From positions 1 through 14,373 of the forward strand of contig DAIBBI010000065.1 in assembly GCA_027442615.1 (NCBI GenBank): 14,373 nt of DNA, read 5' to 3'. This stretch comes from JAJZRV01 sp027442615 (GTDB lineage Bacteria > Pseudomonadota > Gammaproteobacteria > Burkholderiales > Ferrovaceae). Position numbers and translations under genes: made by a program. Below the pieces are notes generated by a model that saw nothing but the letters and a program-made list of their open reading frames with translations, was not told the DNA's origin and made no database searches. The number at the start of each line of letters is the position of its first letter. Positions within the stretch are counted from its first letter, which is position 1. This document shows, in pieces, positions 1 to 11,944 of this stretch.

Positions 1-42
1 TTTGACTCCGGCGCCCCCTTGCACTTGATCATTTGAAAACGC

Positions 43-55
43 AGAGGTTACTCGA

Positions 56-58
<3 letters not shown>
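43..58 (+). promoter_or_regulatory. Ribosome binding site and TTG start of gltB
   Basis: An AGAGG motif at 43-47 lies 8 bases before a TTG codon at 56-58. No ATG or GTG lies in frame upstream within the window. The TTG start gives a 21-residue leader before the Cys that must become the N-terminus of the mature enzyme, matching the short cleaved propeptides of this family. The 55 bases before the gene contain a TTGACT (2-7) that could be a -35 element, but I see no matching -10, so I do not call a promoter. Confidence 0.6.
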
Positions 59-4679
<4,621 letters not shown>

Positions 4680-4687
<8 letters not shown>

Positions 4688-6116
4688 AATCACTGGATTC
4701 ATGGAAATCAAAAGGCAGGATCCCGCATCCTTGCCGCCGACAGAGCGTGTCGGCTTCTACCGCGAATTCACGCTGCCCCTGGCAGATACCGATGTCAGCC
4801 GTCAAGGCGCGCGCTGCATGGATTGCGGCATTCCATTCTGCCAAACCGGCTGCCCGGTCAACAACATCATTCCGGACTGGAATGATTTGGTGTACCGCGG
4901 CTACTGGAAGGAAGCCCTGGAGAGCCTGCATTCCACCAATAATTTTCCGGAATTTACCGGCCGCATCTGCCCTGCCCCTTGCGAAGCGGCCTGCGTGCTC
5001 AACATCAATGACGACGCGGTCACGATCAAGAACATCGAGCACACCATCATCGACAAGGGCTGGGAAGCGGGCTGGGTTCAACCCCAGATTGCCTCCCACA
5101 AGACAGGCAAGCGCGTTGCCGTGGTCGGTTCGGGGCCTGCCGGCATGGCCGCCGCCCAGCAGCTGGCGCGAGCGGGCCATGCCGTGGTGCTGTTCGAGAA
5201 GAGCGATCGCATCGGTGGGCTGCTGCGCTACGGCATTCCCGATTTCAAGATGGAAAAACACCTGATTGACCGCCGCATGGCGCAAATGGCGGCTGAAGGC
5301 GTCGAGTTTCGCACCAACCAGCATGTGGGCGTGACACTGGAAGCCTCAAGCTTGCTGGCTGATTTCGATGCCGTAGTCCTGACCGGAGGCTCTGAACACC
5401 CTCGTGATCTGGCCGTTCCAGGACGCGAACTCAATGGCGTGCACTTTGCCATGTCGTTCCTGCCACAACAAAACAAGCACAATGCCGGGGATGAAGTCGC
5501 CAACCAGATTCTCGCCACCGGCAAGCATGTGGTGGTGATCGGCGGAGGGGATACCGGCTCGGATTGCGTCGGCACTTCCATCCGCCAGGGTGCCGCCTCG
5601 GTCACGCAATTTGAATTGATGCCCCGGCCTCCAGAAAAGGAGAACAGGTCTTTGGTCTGGCCCAATTACCCCATGAAGCTACGCACGTCTTCCTCGCAGG
5701 AAGAAGGTTGTAACCGGGACTGGAGCGTGGCTACCAAGGCCTTCAAGGGCAGCAATGGTCGCCTCGAAAAACTGCAGGCCGTGCGCCTGGAGTGGAAGCA
5801 GGGTGACGATGGCCAGATGGCCATGTCCGAGGTTGCGGGATCGGAATTCGAGATCAAGGCAGACCTGGTGTTGCTGGCCATGGGCTACCTGCACCCCGTC
5901 CATGCCGGACTGCTGCAGCAGCTGGGTGTTGCCCTGGATGCGCGTGGCAATGTGGCGGCCAATGCCGAGCAGTATCAAACGTCGCTTCCCAAGGTGTTTG
6001 CCGCAGGCGACATGCGCCGCGGCCAGTCCCTGGTGGTCTGGGCCATCCGTGAAGGCCGGCAGGTGGCGCGTGCCGTGGACGAATTCCTCATGGGTGGCTC
6101 CACCCTCCCCCGCTAA
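4680..6116 (+). CDS. gltD: Glutamate synthase (NADPH) small (beta) subunit
   Basis: This is the small subunit of glutamate synthase. It oxidises NADPH through FAD and passes electrons through Fe-S clusters to the FMN of GltB. At 478 residues it has normal length. The N-terminal region carries the cysteines Cys46, Cys49, Cys54 and Cys58, then Cys97, Cys101 and Cys105, which ligate two 4Fe-4S clusters in this family. The FAD-binding Rossmann motif GSGPAG is at 150-155 and the NADPH-binding motif GGGDTG at 288-293. The C-terminal FAD contact FAAGDMRRGQSL is near 440-451. I chose ATG 4680 over an in-frame ATG at 4656, because GGAGAG at 4665-4670 sits 9 bases before it and MGKITGF is the usual N-terminus. 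It overlaps the gltB stop by 8 bases, so translational coupling is likely. Confidence 0.96.
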
Positions 6117-6124
6117 GGGCCAGC

Positions 6125-7180
6125 ATGCTCCAAAACGATACCTTCCTCAAGGCGCTGTTGCGCCAACCCACGGCCTATACGCCCCTTTGGATCATGCGCC
6201 AGGCAGGACGCTATCTGCCGGAATACAATGCCACGCGGGCGCGCGCCGGAAGTTTCCTTGATCTGTGCAAGAATCCGGACCTGGCCACCGAAGTCACCCT
6301 GCAACCGCTGGCGCGCTATCCACTGGATGCCGCCATCCTGTTTTCCGATATCCTCACCATCCCGGATGCCATGGGACTGGGGCTTTACTTTGCGGAAGGC
6401 GAAGGCCCAAAACTGGAGCGTCCGCTTCGCGACGAATGGGAAGTTCGCAACCTGACGGCTCCCGACCCCACCGAGCACCTGCGCTATGTCCTGGATGCCG
6501 TGACCCAGATCAAGAGAGCCTTGGGCGGATCCGTACCCCTGATTGGATTTTCCGGTAGCCCCTTTACCCTGGCCTGCTACATGGTGGAAGGCGGTGGTTC
6601 CGAAGACTTCAGGCACATCAAGGGCATGCTTTATCGGCGCCCCGATTTGTTGCACCATATCCTGGAAACCACCACTGAAGCCGTCATTCTTTACCTGAAC
6701 GCGCAGATCGCTGCAGGGGCCCAGGCCGTGATGGTGTTCGATACCTGGGGCGGAACCCTGACCACGCCGGCGTACCATGAATTTTCCCTGGCTTATTTGT
6801 CCCGCATCGCAGCCGGCTTGACCCGCCATGCGGAAGGACGACGCGTTCCCACCATTGTGTTTACCAAGGGCGGCGGCTTATGGCTTGAAGCCATCGCAGA
6901 AGCCGGATTTGATGCCGTAGGCCTGGACTGGACCACGGATATTGCCACGGCCCGTCATCGGATTGGCGATCGTGTTGCGCTGCAGGGCAACATGGATCCT
7001 TCCGTCCTGTTTGGCACCCCTGAGGTCATTCGCCGCGAAGTGGCCCGCATTCTTGAGGGCTTCGGCCCTGGGGCGGGGCATGTTTTTAATCTGGGGCACG
7101 GCATTTCGCGCTTTACCGACCCTGAAAATGTCGCTGCCATGGTGGAAGCCGTGCATTCATTAAGTCGCGAATCCCGTTGA
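6125..7180 (+). CDS. hemE: Uroporphyrinogen III decarboxylase
   Basis: HemE removes four carboxyl groups from uroporphyrinogen III to give coproporphyrinogen III, a cytoplasmic step of haem synthesis that uses no cofactor. The 351-residue protein has the expected length. The signature MRQAGRYLPEY is at 24-34, with substrate-binding Arg25 and Arg29. The catalytic Asp is Asp75 in FSDILT, the GFSGSPFTLACYMVEGG segment is at 141-157 with the conserved Tyr152, and His325 lies in NLGHGI; these match the human residues Arg37, Arg41, Asp86, Tyr164 and His339. The ATG at 6125 is preceded by AAGGG (6115-6119), which overlaps the gltD stop codon. Only 8 bases separate the genes, so hemE is probably co-transcribed with gltBD. 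Glutamate feeds haem synthesis through the C5 pathway, which gives the linkage a plausible logic (inference). Confidence 0.97.
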   Translation: MLQNDTFLKALLRQPTAYTPLWIMRQAGRYLPEYNATRARAGSFLDLCKNPDLATEVTLQPLARYPLDAAILFSDILTIPDAMGLGLYFAEGEGPKLERPLRDEWEVRNLTAPDPTEHLRYVLDAVTQIKRALGGSVPLIGFSGSPFTLACYMVEGGGSEDFRHIKGMLYRRPDLLHHILETTTEAVILYLNAQIAAGAQAVMVFDTWGGTLTTPAYHEFSLAYLSRIAAGLTRHAEGRRVPTIVFTKGGGLWLEAIAEAGFDAVGLDWTTDIATARHRIGDRVALQGNMDPSVLFGTPEVIRREVARILEGFGPGAGHVFNLGHGISRFTDPENVAAMVEAVHSLSRESR

Positions 7181-7187
7181 CAACGGG
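7173..7187. repeat. Short perfect inverted repeat at the hemE stop codon
   Basis: CCCGTT, GAC, AACGGG forms a 6-bp stem with a 3-base loop and spans the hemE TGA stop (7178-7180). It could be a weak transcription attenuator or mRNA 3' stabiliser, but no U-tract follows, so I do not call it an intrinsic terminator. The repeat also contains an exact TTGACA (7177-7182) that looks like a sigma-70 -35 hexamer, but no good -10 lies 16-18 bases downstream. Confidence 0.35.
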
Positions 7188-7207
7188 CCGATTTACTGCA
7201 TTGTTCC

Positions 7208-7225
7208 ATTGTGCTTATGCACAAT
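7208..7225. repeat. Perfect 7-bp inverted repeat, possible operator or hairpin
   Basis: ATTGTGC (7208-7214), TTAT loop, GCACAAT (7219-7225) is a perfect dyad with a 4-base spacer. It is followed by mixed sequence rather than a T-run, so it is not a standard terminator. Its right half overlaps the DnaA box at 7215-7223. It may be an operator for a dimeric regulator or simply part of a DnaA site; the binding protein is unknown. Confidence 0.45.
7215..7223 (+). promoter_or_regulatory. DnaA box TTATGCACA
   Basis: This is an exact match to the E. coli consensus TTATNCACA, on the plus strand, 35 bases after hemE ends. It overlaps the right arm of the inverted repeat at 7208-7225. Function is inferred only from the match and from a second exact box in the same intergenic region. 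Confidence 0.5.
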
Positions 7226-7375
7226 TGTAATGCCCTGGAAACAAACGCATAAAAATCAAGCCACTTAGCGCGTGCTTTAGAATAAATTATTGATTTTGAA
7301 GGAATATTTCATTTCGCGGTTCATTGCCTCAAGACGCATCCTCCGCAAATGGATCACAATTTTCAGCTTGGCAGG

Positions 7376-7399
7376 GAGTTATGAACAGAGTTATCCACA
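7376..7399 (+). promoter_or_regulatory. Tandem 12-bp repeat containing DnaA box TTATCCACA
   Basis: GAGTTATGAACA (7376-7387) is followed directly by GAGTTATCCACA (7388-7399); 10 of 12 positions are identical. The second copy contains TTATCCACA (7391-7399), the strongest form of the DnaA box consensus. The first copy contains TTATGAACA (7379-7387), one mismatch from TTATNCACA. Both point toward priA and lie about 50-70 bases before its start codon, where a bound protein could affect transcription. They could also belong to a larger DnaA-binding array with the upstream box. Confidence 0.55.
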
Positions 7400-7450
7400 G
7401 CCCGGCCAGACCAGCATTCCCAGCCAAAAAACGCTGAAAACCCGCAACCC

Positions 7451-9433
7451 ATGCCGATTGTCCAGGTCGCACTAGACATCCCCCTCAATCGCCTCTTTGA
7501 TTACGAAGCGCCAACGGCCACGGCAGATGATGTGGGCCGGCGCGTGCTGGTCCCTTTCGGCCAGGAAGAAAAGGTCGGGGTCATTCTGGCCGTCAACACA
7601 GGTTCTGAACACCCTGTGGAACAGATCAAGCCCGTCAGGATGCTGTGGCGGGATGTGCCCGCCTTGTCAGCGTCAGACCTCCATTTTTTGCGATTTTGCA
7701 GTGACTACTACCACCACCCCCTGGGGCAGGTCATCCTGAATGCGCTCCCACCCGGACTACGCAGGATCTCGGGCTGGACTCCCCCCAAGCGACAGGCAAA
7801 GACCGCCATACCGGAAGCAGTAGCCTTTCCCACGCTGACGCCGGATCAATGCAATGCGGTGGCGGCCATTCGTGCGCAAGGTGCCGGCTTTCGGCCCTTT
7901 TTGCTCAAGGGCATCACGGGAAGTGGCAAAACAGAGGTTTACCTCAATGCCATCCAGCATTGGGTGCAGCAGGGCAGGCAGGTTCTGGTGCTGACACCCG
8001 AGATCAACCTCACGCCCCAGTTTGAGTTGCGCTTCCGTCAGCGATTGCCCGACATTTCAATGGTGAGCCTGCATAGCAATCTGGGAGAGAAGGAACGCGT
8101 GACGCGCTGGCTCAGGGCACAGCGCGGCGAAGCTTCGGTCATTCTGGGCACGCGTCTCGCGGTGCTATGTCCCATTCCCCGCTTGGGACTCATCGTGGTG
8201 GACGAGGAACATGACGCCTCGTACAAGCAACAGGAAGGATTGCGCTACTCGGCGCGCGATCTTGCCATCGTTCGCGCCCAAATGCTGCAGATCCCGGTGG
8301 TTTTGGGATCTGCTACACCTGCACTGGAATCCTGGTGGAATAGTCAGTCCGGTCGCTATCACCTGCTCAAATTGTCGCAACGGGCACTCCCCAGGGCACG
8401 CCTGCCGCTGATCGAGCTCGTTGCCGCCCCGCCCAGACATGCGCCCCAAACGATCTCGAAACCCATATTGGAGGCACTTGGACAACGGTTGGCGCGCGCA
8501 GATCAAAGCCTGGTCTTTATCAACCGGCGCGGATATGCCCCAGTGCTGCTTTGCGGTCAATGCGGCTGGGTCTGCGAGTGCAGCCGGTGCAGCGCACGCA
8601 TGGTGGTACACCTGCGTGCGCGTCATTTGCGCTGCCATCATTGTGGCGATCAGCGACCCATTCCCTCGCACTGCCCGGAATGCGGCAATGCCTGCCTGGA
8701 ATCCACCGGTGAGGGAACACAGAAAATCGAAGCGCTGCTTCGCGAACAATTCCCCGCCGCACGGATCCTGCGCGTGGACAGCGACACGCTGTCGCGGCGC
8801 GATGCCTGGGCGGAGACTGCAGCGGCCATAGAGGAAGGGAGGGTGGACATCATCGTGGGGACCCAAATCATGGTCAAAGGACATGATTTTCCAAAAATCA
8901 CGCTGGTGGCAGCGCTCAACGTGGATGGCGCGCTCTTCAGCAGCGATTTCCGGGGCAGCGAGCGCCTTTTTTCCCAACTGGTTCAGGTGGCTGGCCGCGC
9001 AGGGCGTGCAGACCGGCCGGGTGAGGTGATGATCCAGACGGCTTTTCCTGACCACCCATTGTTCGGCGCGCTGCTGCAGCATGATTATGATACCTTTGCG
9101 CAGCAAGAGCTGGAGCAAAGACGCCTGGCAGGATTCCCTCCTTTCATGTATCAGGCCATTCTTCGCGCTGCTGCCGAAAACCCCAGCCATGTGGAATCCT
9201 TCATGGCCGAAGCGGTGCGATGGGCCCAACCCCTTGCGGATGGCATCGAAATTTATGACCCGGTGCCAGCACCGATGGCCCGACTGGCGGGTAAAACCCG
9301 CCTGCAACTGTTGGCGCAATGCAGCCATCGTGGCCGCCTTCAGGCCTTTCTGACTACATGGCAAGCCCATTTGTTCGCCATGGCGCGCTCCCGTGTCAGC
9401 TGGGTTCTGGATGTGGACCCCCTGGAATTATGA
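7451..9433 (+). CDS. priA: Primosomal protein N' (replication restart helicase PriA)
   Basis: PriA is a superfamily 2 DNA helicase that recognises stalled or repaired forks and reloads the replicative helicase away from the origin. The N-terminal DNA-binding domain starts with the typical MPIVQVALDIPLNRLFDY. The Walker A motif GITGSGKT is at 154-161 and the Walker B/DEAH-type box DEEH at 251-254. The two zinc sites use Cys368, Cys371, Cys377, Cys380, Cys395, Cys398, Cys408 and Cys411, whose spacing exactly matches the eight zinc ligands of the E. coli protein. The helicase motif with QVAGRAGR is at 512-519. At 660 residues it is shorter than E. coli PriA (732) but has all motifs. The ATG at 7451 has no strong Shine-Dalgarno before it, suggesting modest translation. 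The upstream region carries DnaA boxes. Confidence 0.97.
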   Translation: MPIVQVALDIPLNRLFDYEAPTATADDVGRRVLVPFGQEEKVGVILAVNTGSEHPVEQIKPVRMLWRDVPALSASDLHFLRFCSDYYHHPLGQVILNALPPGLRRISGWTPPKRQAKTAIPEAVAFPTLTPDQCNAVAAIRAQGAGFRPFLLKGITGSGKTEVYLNAIQHWVQQGRQVLVLTPEINLTPQFELRFRQRLPDISMVSLHSNLGEKERVTRWLRAQRGEASVILGTRLAVLCPIPRLGLIVVDEEHDASYKQQEGLRYSARDLAIVRAQMLQIPVVLGSATPALESWWNSQSGRYHLLKLSQRALPRARLPLIELVAAPPRHAPQTISKPILEALGQRLARADQSLVFINRRGYAPVLLCGQCGWVCECSRCSARMVVHLRARHLRCHHCGDQRPIPSHCPECGNACLESTGEGTQKIEALLREQFPAARILRVDSDTLSRRDAWAETAAAIEEGRVDIIVGTQIMVKGHDFPKITLVAALNVDGALFSSDFRGSERLFSQLVQVAGRAGRADRPGEVMIQTAFPDHPLFGALLQHDYDTFAQQELEQRRLAGFPPFMYQAILRAAAENPSHVESFMAEAVRWAQPLADGIEIYDPVPAPMARLAGKTRLQLLAQCSHRGRLQAFLTTWQAHLFAMARSRVSWVLDVDPLEL

Positions 9434-9452
9434 GCGTCGGCACCAAGCCCTT

Positions 9453-9458
9453 TATAAT
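9453..9458 (+). promoter_or_regulatory. Candidate argS promoter -10 element
   Basis: An exact TATAAT lies in the 48-bp gap between priA and argS. The best -35-like hexamer nearby is weak: TTATGA at 9428-9433, spaced 19 bases and overlapping the priA stop. Transcription would begin near 9465, leaving a leader of under 20 bases before the argS ATG at 9482. The perfect -10 and its placement make an independent argS promoter plausible, but the poor -35 limits confidence. Confidence 0.45.
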
Positions 9459-9481
9459 GACCCATTGAAAAGACGATCCTG

Positions 9482-11257
9482 ATGACTGAATCTCACGCTC
9501 TGACCCTGCACGCGCGCATCGTCGCCCTGCTTCGCAACGCCGTCCGTACGGTGGCCCCGGACAGTGAAGCCGAAATCCTTCTGGAACGGCCGCGTCAGGC
9601 CGACCATGGTGAGTTTGCCTGCACTCTGGCCCTGCAACTGGCCAAGACCACACGCCGGCCCCCTCGTGAGCTGGCCCAAGCCCTTGTGGCGGCCATGCCG
9701 CCCTCGGATCTGGTTGAAAAAGTCGAGGTGGCCGGTCCCGGGTTCATTAATGTCTTCCTGACGGCCGCAGCCAAGCAGTCCGTGGTCGTGGACGTGCTGC
9801 GCTCAAACAGCTCATGGGGCCAGGTAGATCTGGGCCACCAGCGCCGCATCCAGGTGGAATTCGTATCCAGCAATCCCACAGGTCCGTTGCATGTGGGACA
9901 TGGTCGTGGGGCAGCCTTTGGCGCGTCCCTGGCCAATATTCTGGACAAGGCGGGCTATCGCGTTCAACGTGAATATTACGTCAACGATGCCGGGCGCCAG
10001 ATGGACATTCTGGCGGTTTCAACCTGGTTGCGTTATCTGGCAGGTTTTGGCTCACAGATCACTTTTCCCCCCAACGGCTACCAGGGAGCCTATGTCAGCG
10101 ACATGGCGCAGCGCCTGCGCAAGGTCGAAAGCGCGCGCCTCGTCCGGTCTGACGAAGCGGTACTGCGCGGCGCGCCCGGCGTTGCCGTCAAGCAGGCTGA
10201 TGTAGACCAGGCCGCAGATGATCAAAATGAAGCCCATATGGACGTTTTGATCGCCAACGCGAGGTCCCTGTTGGGGGAGGACTACCGCGTGGTGCACCAG
10301 CTCGCACTGCACGAGCAGCTCGCCGATTGCCGCAGCGACCTGGAAGAATTTGGCGTGGTTTTTGACGAATGGTTTTCCGAGCAATCTCTTTACGACGATG
10401 GTTCAGTAGCCCGAGTCGTGGAACAACTCGCGGCAGCGGGCCATGTTTATGAGCAGGACGGTGCACGCTGGTTTCGTTCCAGTGCCTTTGGGGATGAAAA
10501 AGATCGCGTGGTCCAGCGTGAAAATGGCATTTTCACTTACTTTGCCTCAGACATTGCCTACCATGCCAATAAACTGGCCCGTGGATTTGATCTCGTCGTG
10601 GATGTCTGGGGCGCTGATCATCATGGGTACATCCCCCGCGTCAGAGCCGCTCTGATGGCCCTTGGACTTCAGGCCGAACGGCTGCATGTGCCACTGGTCC
10701 AGTTCGTCAGCCTCTACCGCCACGGCACAAAAGCACAGATGTCTACCCGCAAGGGGCAATTTGTAACCCTGCGCGAACTTCGCACCGAAGTGGGGCGGGA
10801 TGCTGCCCGATTCTTCTATGTGCTGCGCAAATCTGACCAGCACCTCGATTTTGACCTTGATCTCGCCAAGTCTGAAAGCAGCGACAACCCGGTATATTAT
10901 GTGCAGTACGCACACGCGCGAATTCACAGTGTCCTTGCAAAATGGGGCGGCAATCCCGACCTGCTGGTACATGTGACGCTAGCCCCGCTCGATAGCCCGC
11001 AAGAGTTTGCCTTGATGCAATGGCTGAGGGAGTACCCTGAGACCATCGACCTGGCTGCGCGGGAATATGCGCCCCACATGGTGGCCTTCTACCTGAAGGA
11101 ACTCGCAGCAGTCCTGCATAGCTATTACAATGCGGTTCAATTTCTGGTGGATGACGAGCCATTGAAACTGGCGCGGCTGGCTTTGATTTTTGCAGTGGCT
11201 GCGGTGCTTCGCGACGGGCTGGCGCTCCTGGGCGTCAGTGCTCCAGAATCAATGTAA
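9482..11257 (+). CDS. argS: Arginyl-tRNA synthetase
   Basis: ArgRS is a class I aminoacyl-tRNA synthetase that charges tRNA-Arg with arginine in the cytoplasm, using ATP. The 591-residue length is usual. The N-terminal additional domain (about 1-120) precedes the Rossmann catalytic core. The HIGH-type signature is HVGH at 137-140 within SSNPTGPLHVGHGRG, and the KMSKS counterpart is MSTRKG at 420-425. A C-terminal helical anticodon-binding domain (about 470-591) includes YVQYAHARIHS. The ATG at 9482 has only a weak purine-rich stretch before it (GAAAAGA, 9467-9473). The gene is followed after 13 bases by the SPOR-domain gene, suggesting an argS-SPOR-dsbA transcription unit, possibly driven by the TATAAT at 9453. 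Confidence 0.97.
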   Translation: MTESHALTLHARIVALLRNAVRTVAPDSEAEILLERPRQADHGEFACTLALQLAKTTRRPPRELAQALVAAMPPSDLVEKVEVAGPGFINVFLTAAAKQSVVVDVLRSNSSWGQVDLGHQRRIQVEFVSSNPTGPLHVGHGRGAAFGASLANILDKAGYRVQREYYVNDAGRQMDILAVSTWLRYLAGFGSQITFPPNGYQGAYVSDMAQRLRKVESARLVRSDEAVLRGAPGVAVKQADVDQAADDQNEAHMDVLIANARSLLGEDYRVVHQLALHEQLADCRSDLEEFGVVFDEWFSEQSLYDDGSVARVVEQLAAAGHVYEQDGARWFRSSAFGDEKDRVVQRENGIFTYFASDIAYHANKLARGFDLVVDVWGADHHGYIPRVRAALMALGLQAERLHVPLVQFVSLYRHGTKAQMSTRKGQFVTLRELRTEVGRDAARFFYVLRKSDQHLDFDLDLAKSESSDNPVYYVQYAHARIHSVLAKWGGNPDLLVHVTLAPLDSPQEFALMQWLREYPETIDLAAREYAPHMVAFYLKELAAVLHSYYNAVQFLVDDEPLKLARLALIFAVAAVLRDGLALLGVSAPESM

Positions 11258-11270
11258 GGAAACGCAGCTG

Positions 11271-11927
11271 ATGACACAACGCTCTTCCGAACGACGATCA
11301 AAGCCAGCTTCAGCCCCTGATGGCATGCCCTTTCTGAAAGGGCTTTTGGTCGGTCTTATCCTGGGGGTGGCACTCTCCGCAGCCGTGGCTCTTTATGTGT
11401 CTCACATGCCCAGCCCCTTCGTGACCCATTCCACACAATCCTCTACGGCTCCGGACAGACCCCCCGCAGAAATGCCCGATATTTCACGACAGGGACTGAT
11501 GAATCCGGGACCGGTAATCGCTGGATCGGCAAGTTCCATGCCCCAGGCGCCTGCTTCGGGCGAATCCGCTTCCCCTCCAGCAAATGACCAGCCTCCTGCC
11601 CAAGCGGTTGCGGCGCCCCCTGTCACTGAAGCCGTTGCACCGCCCAAACTGCCCGACACTTCTACCGTGACCTACTTTGTTCAAACGGGCGCCTTTGCCA
11701 AGGAGTCTGAGGCAGAAAATCAAAGGGCCAACCTTGCCTTGATGGGCGTCGATGCTGCCGTGTTGTCCCCTGAGGCCGGTGGCAAATCGCTCTATCGCGT
11801 ACGCGTTGGCCCCATCGTTTCTGTGGATGAGGTCCGCACCCTGGTGGCCACGCTGAAAAACAATGGCATCTCCACGAACATTATCAAAGTGAACTCGGTC
11901 AAACCCAAAGACGTACCATCCCGCTAA
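11271..11927 (+). CDS. FtsN-like SPOR-domain inner membrane protein
   Basis: This 218-residue protein has the architecture of a bitopic SPOR protein: a short basic cytoplasmic tail (1-20, rich in Arg and Lys), one transmembrane helix (about 22-43), a long Pro/Ala/Ser-rich periplasmic linker (about 47-132) and a C-terminal SPOR domain (about 133-208) beginning TYFVQTGAFAKESEAE and including YRVRVGPI. SPOR domains bind glycan strands stripped of stem peptides at division septa, and FtsN, which has this layout, activates septal peptidoglycan synthesis. It may therefore be the division protein FtsN or a related factor such as DedD; sequence alone does not separate them, so no symbol is given. The start at 11271 has AAGGA at 11256-11260 and follows argS by 13 bases. 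An upstream in-frame start at 11190 lies inside argS and is unlikely. Confidence 0.85.
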   Translation: MTQRSSERRSKPASAPDGMPFLKGLLVGLILGVALSAAVALYVSHMPSPFVTHSTQSSTAPDRPPAEMPDISRQGLMNPGPVIAGSASSMPQAPASGESASPPANDQPPAQAVAAPPVTEAVAPPKLPDTSTVTYFVQTGAFAKESEAENQRANLALMGVDAAVLSPEAGGKSLYRVRVGPIVSVDEVRTLVATLKNNGISTNIIKVNSVKPKDVPSR

Positions 11928-11944
11928 CTGGAGACGGAATCATC

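Larger units (their letters stand above)
7181..7450. other. 270-bp non-coding region between hemE and priA with DnaA boxes and an AT-rich core
   Basis: This is the only gene-free stretch of its size in the window. From left to right it holds an inverted repeat (7208-7225) with an embedded DnaA box, and an AT-rich run at 7276-7315 in which I count only 7 G or C bases in 40. Then come two adjacent 12-bp direct repeats (7376-7399), the second containing an exact DnaA box. No convincing gene is present; a 61-codon TTG-started frame at 7290-7475 has no ribosome site and runs into priA. A TAGAAT at 7278-7283 resembles a -10 but lacks a partner -35. The features suggest a DnaA-responsive regulatory region or an origin-like element; which of these cannot be decided from sequence alone. 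Confidence 0.6.

Noticed and set aside
7173..7190. Intrinsic terminator after hemE
   Set aside because: The CCCGTT/AACGGG hairpin has only 6 bp and no T-tract follows, so it was kept only as an inverted repeat.
7177..7205. Sigma-70 promoter using TTGACA at 7177
   Set aside because: The hexamers 16-18 bases downstream (around 7199-7206) do not resemble TATAAT.
7290..7475. Small 61-codon frame between hemE and priA
   Set aside because: It starts with TTG, has no ribosome site, crosses the DnaA-box repeats and runs into the priA coding region in another frame.
8165..9370. A 401-codon open frame antisense to priA
   Set aside because: It shadows the motif-rich C-terminal half of PriA, and its translation has no recognisable domain.
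7451..9433. Truncated priA because it is about 70 residues shorter than the E. coli protein
   Set aside because: The N-terminus, both ATPase motifs, all eight zinc cysteines and the C-terminal domain are present, so it is a compact but complete PriA.
11402..11659. Low-complexity Pro/Ala/Ser stretch in the SPOR gene as a possible repeat or frameshift
   Set aside because: The frame stays open and the composition is normal for periplasmic linkers of FtsN-like proteins; no regular repeat unit is visible.
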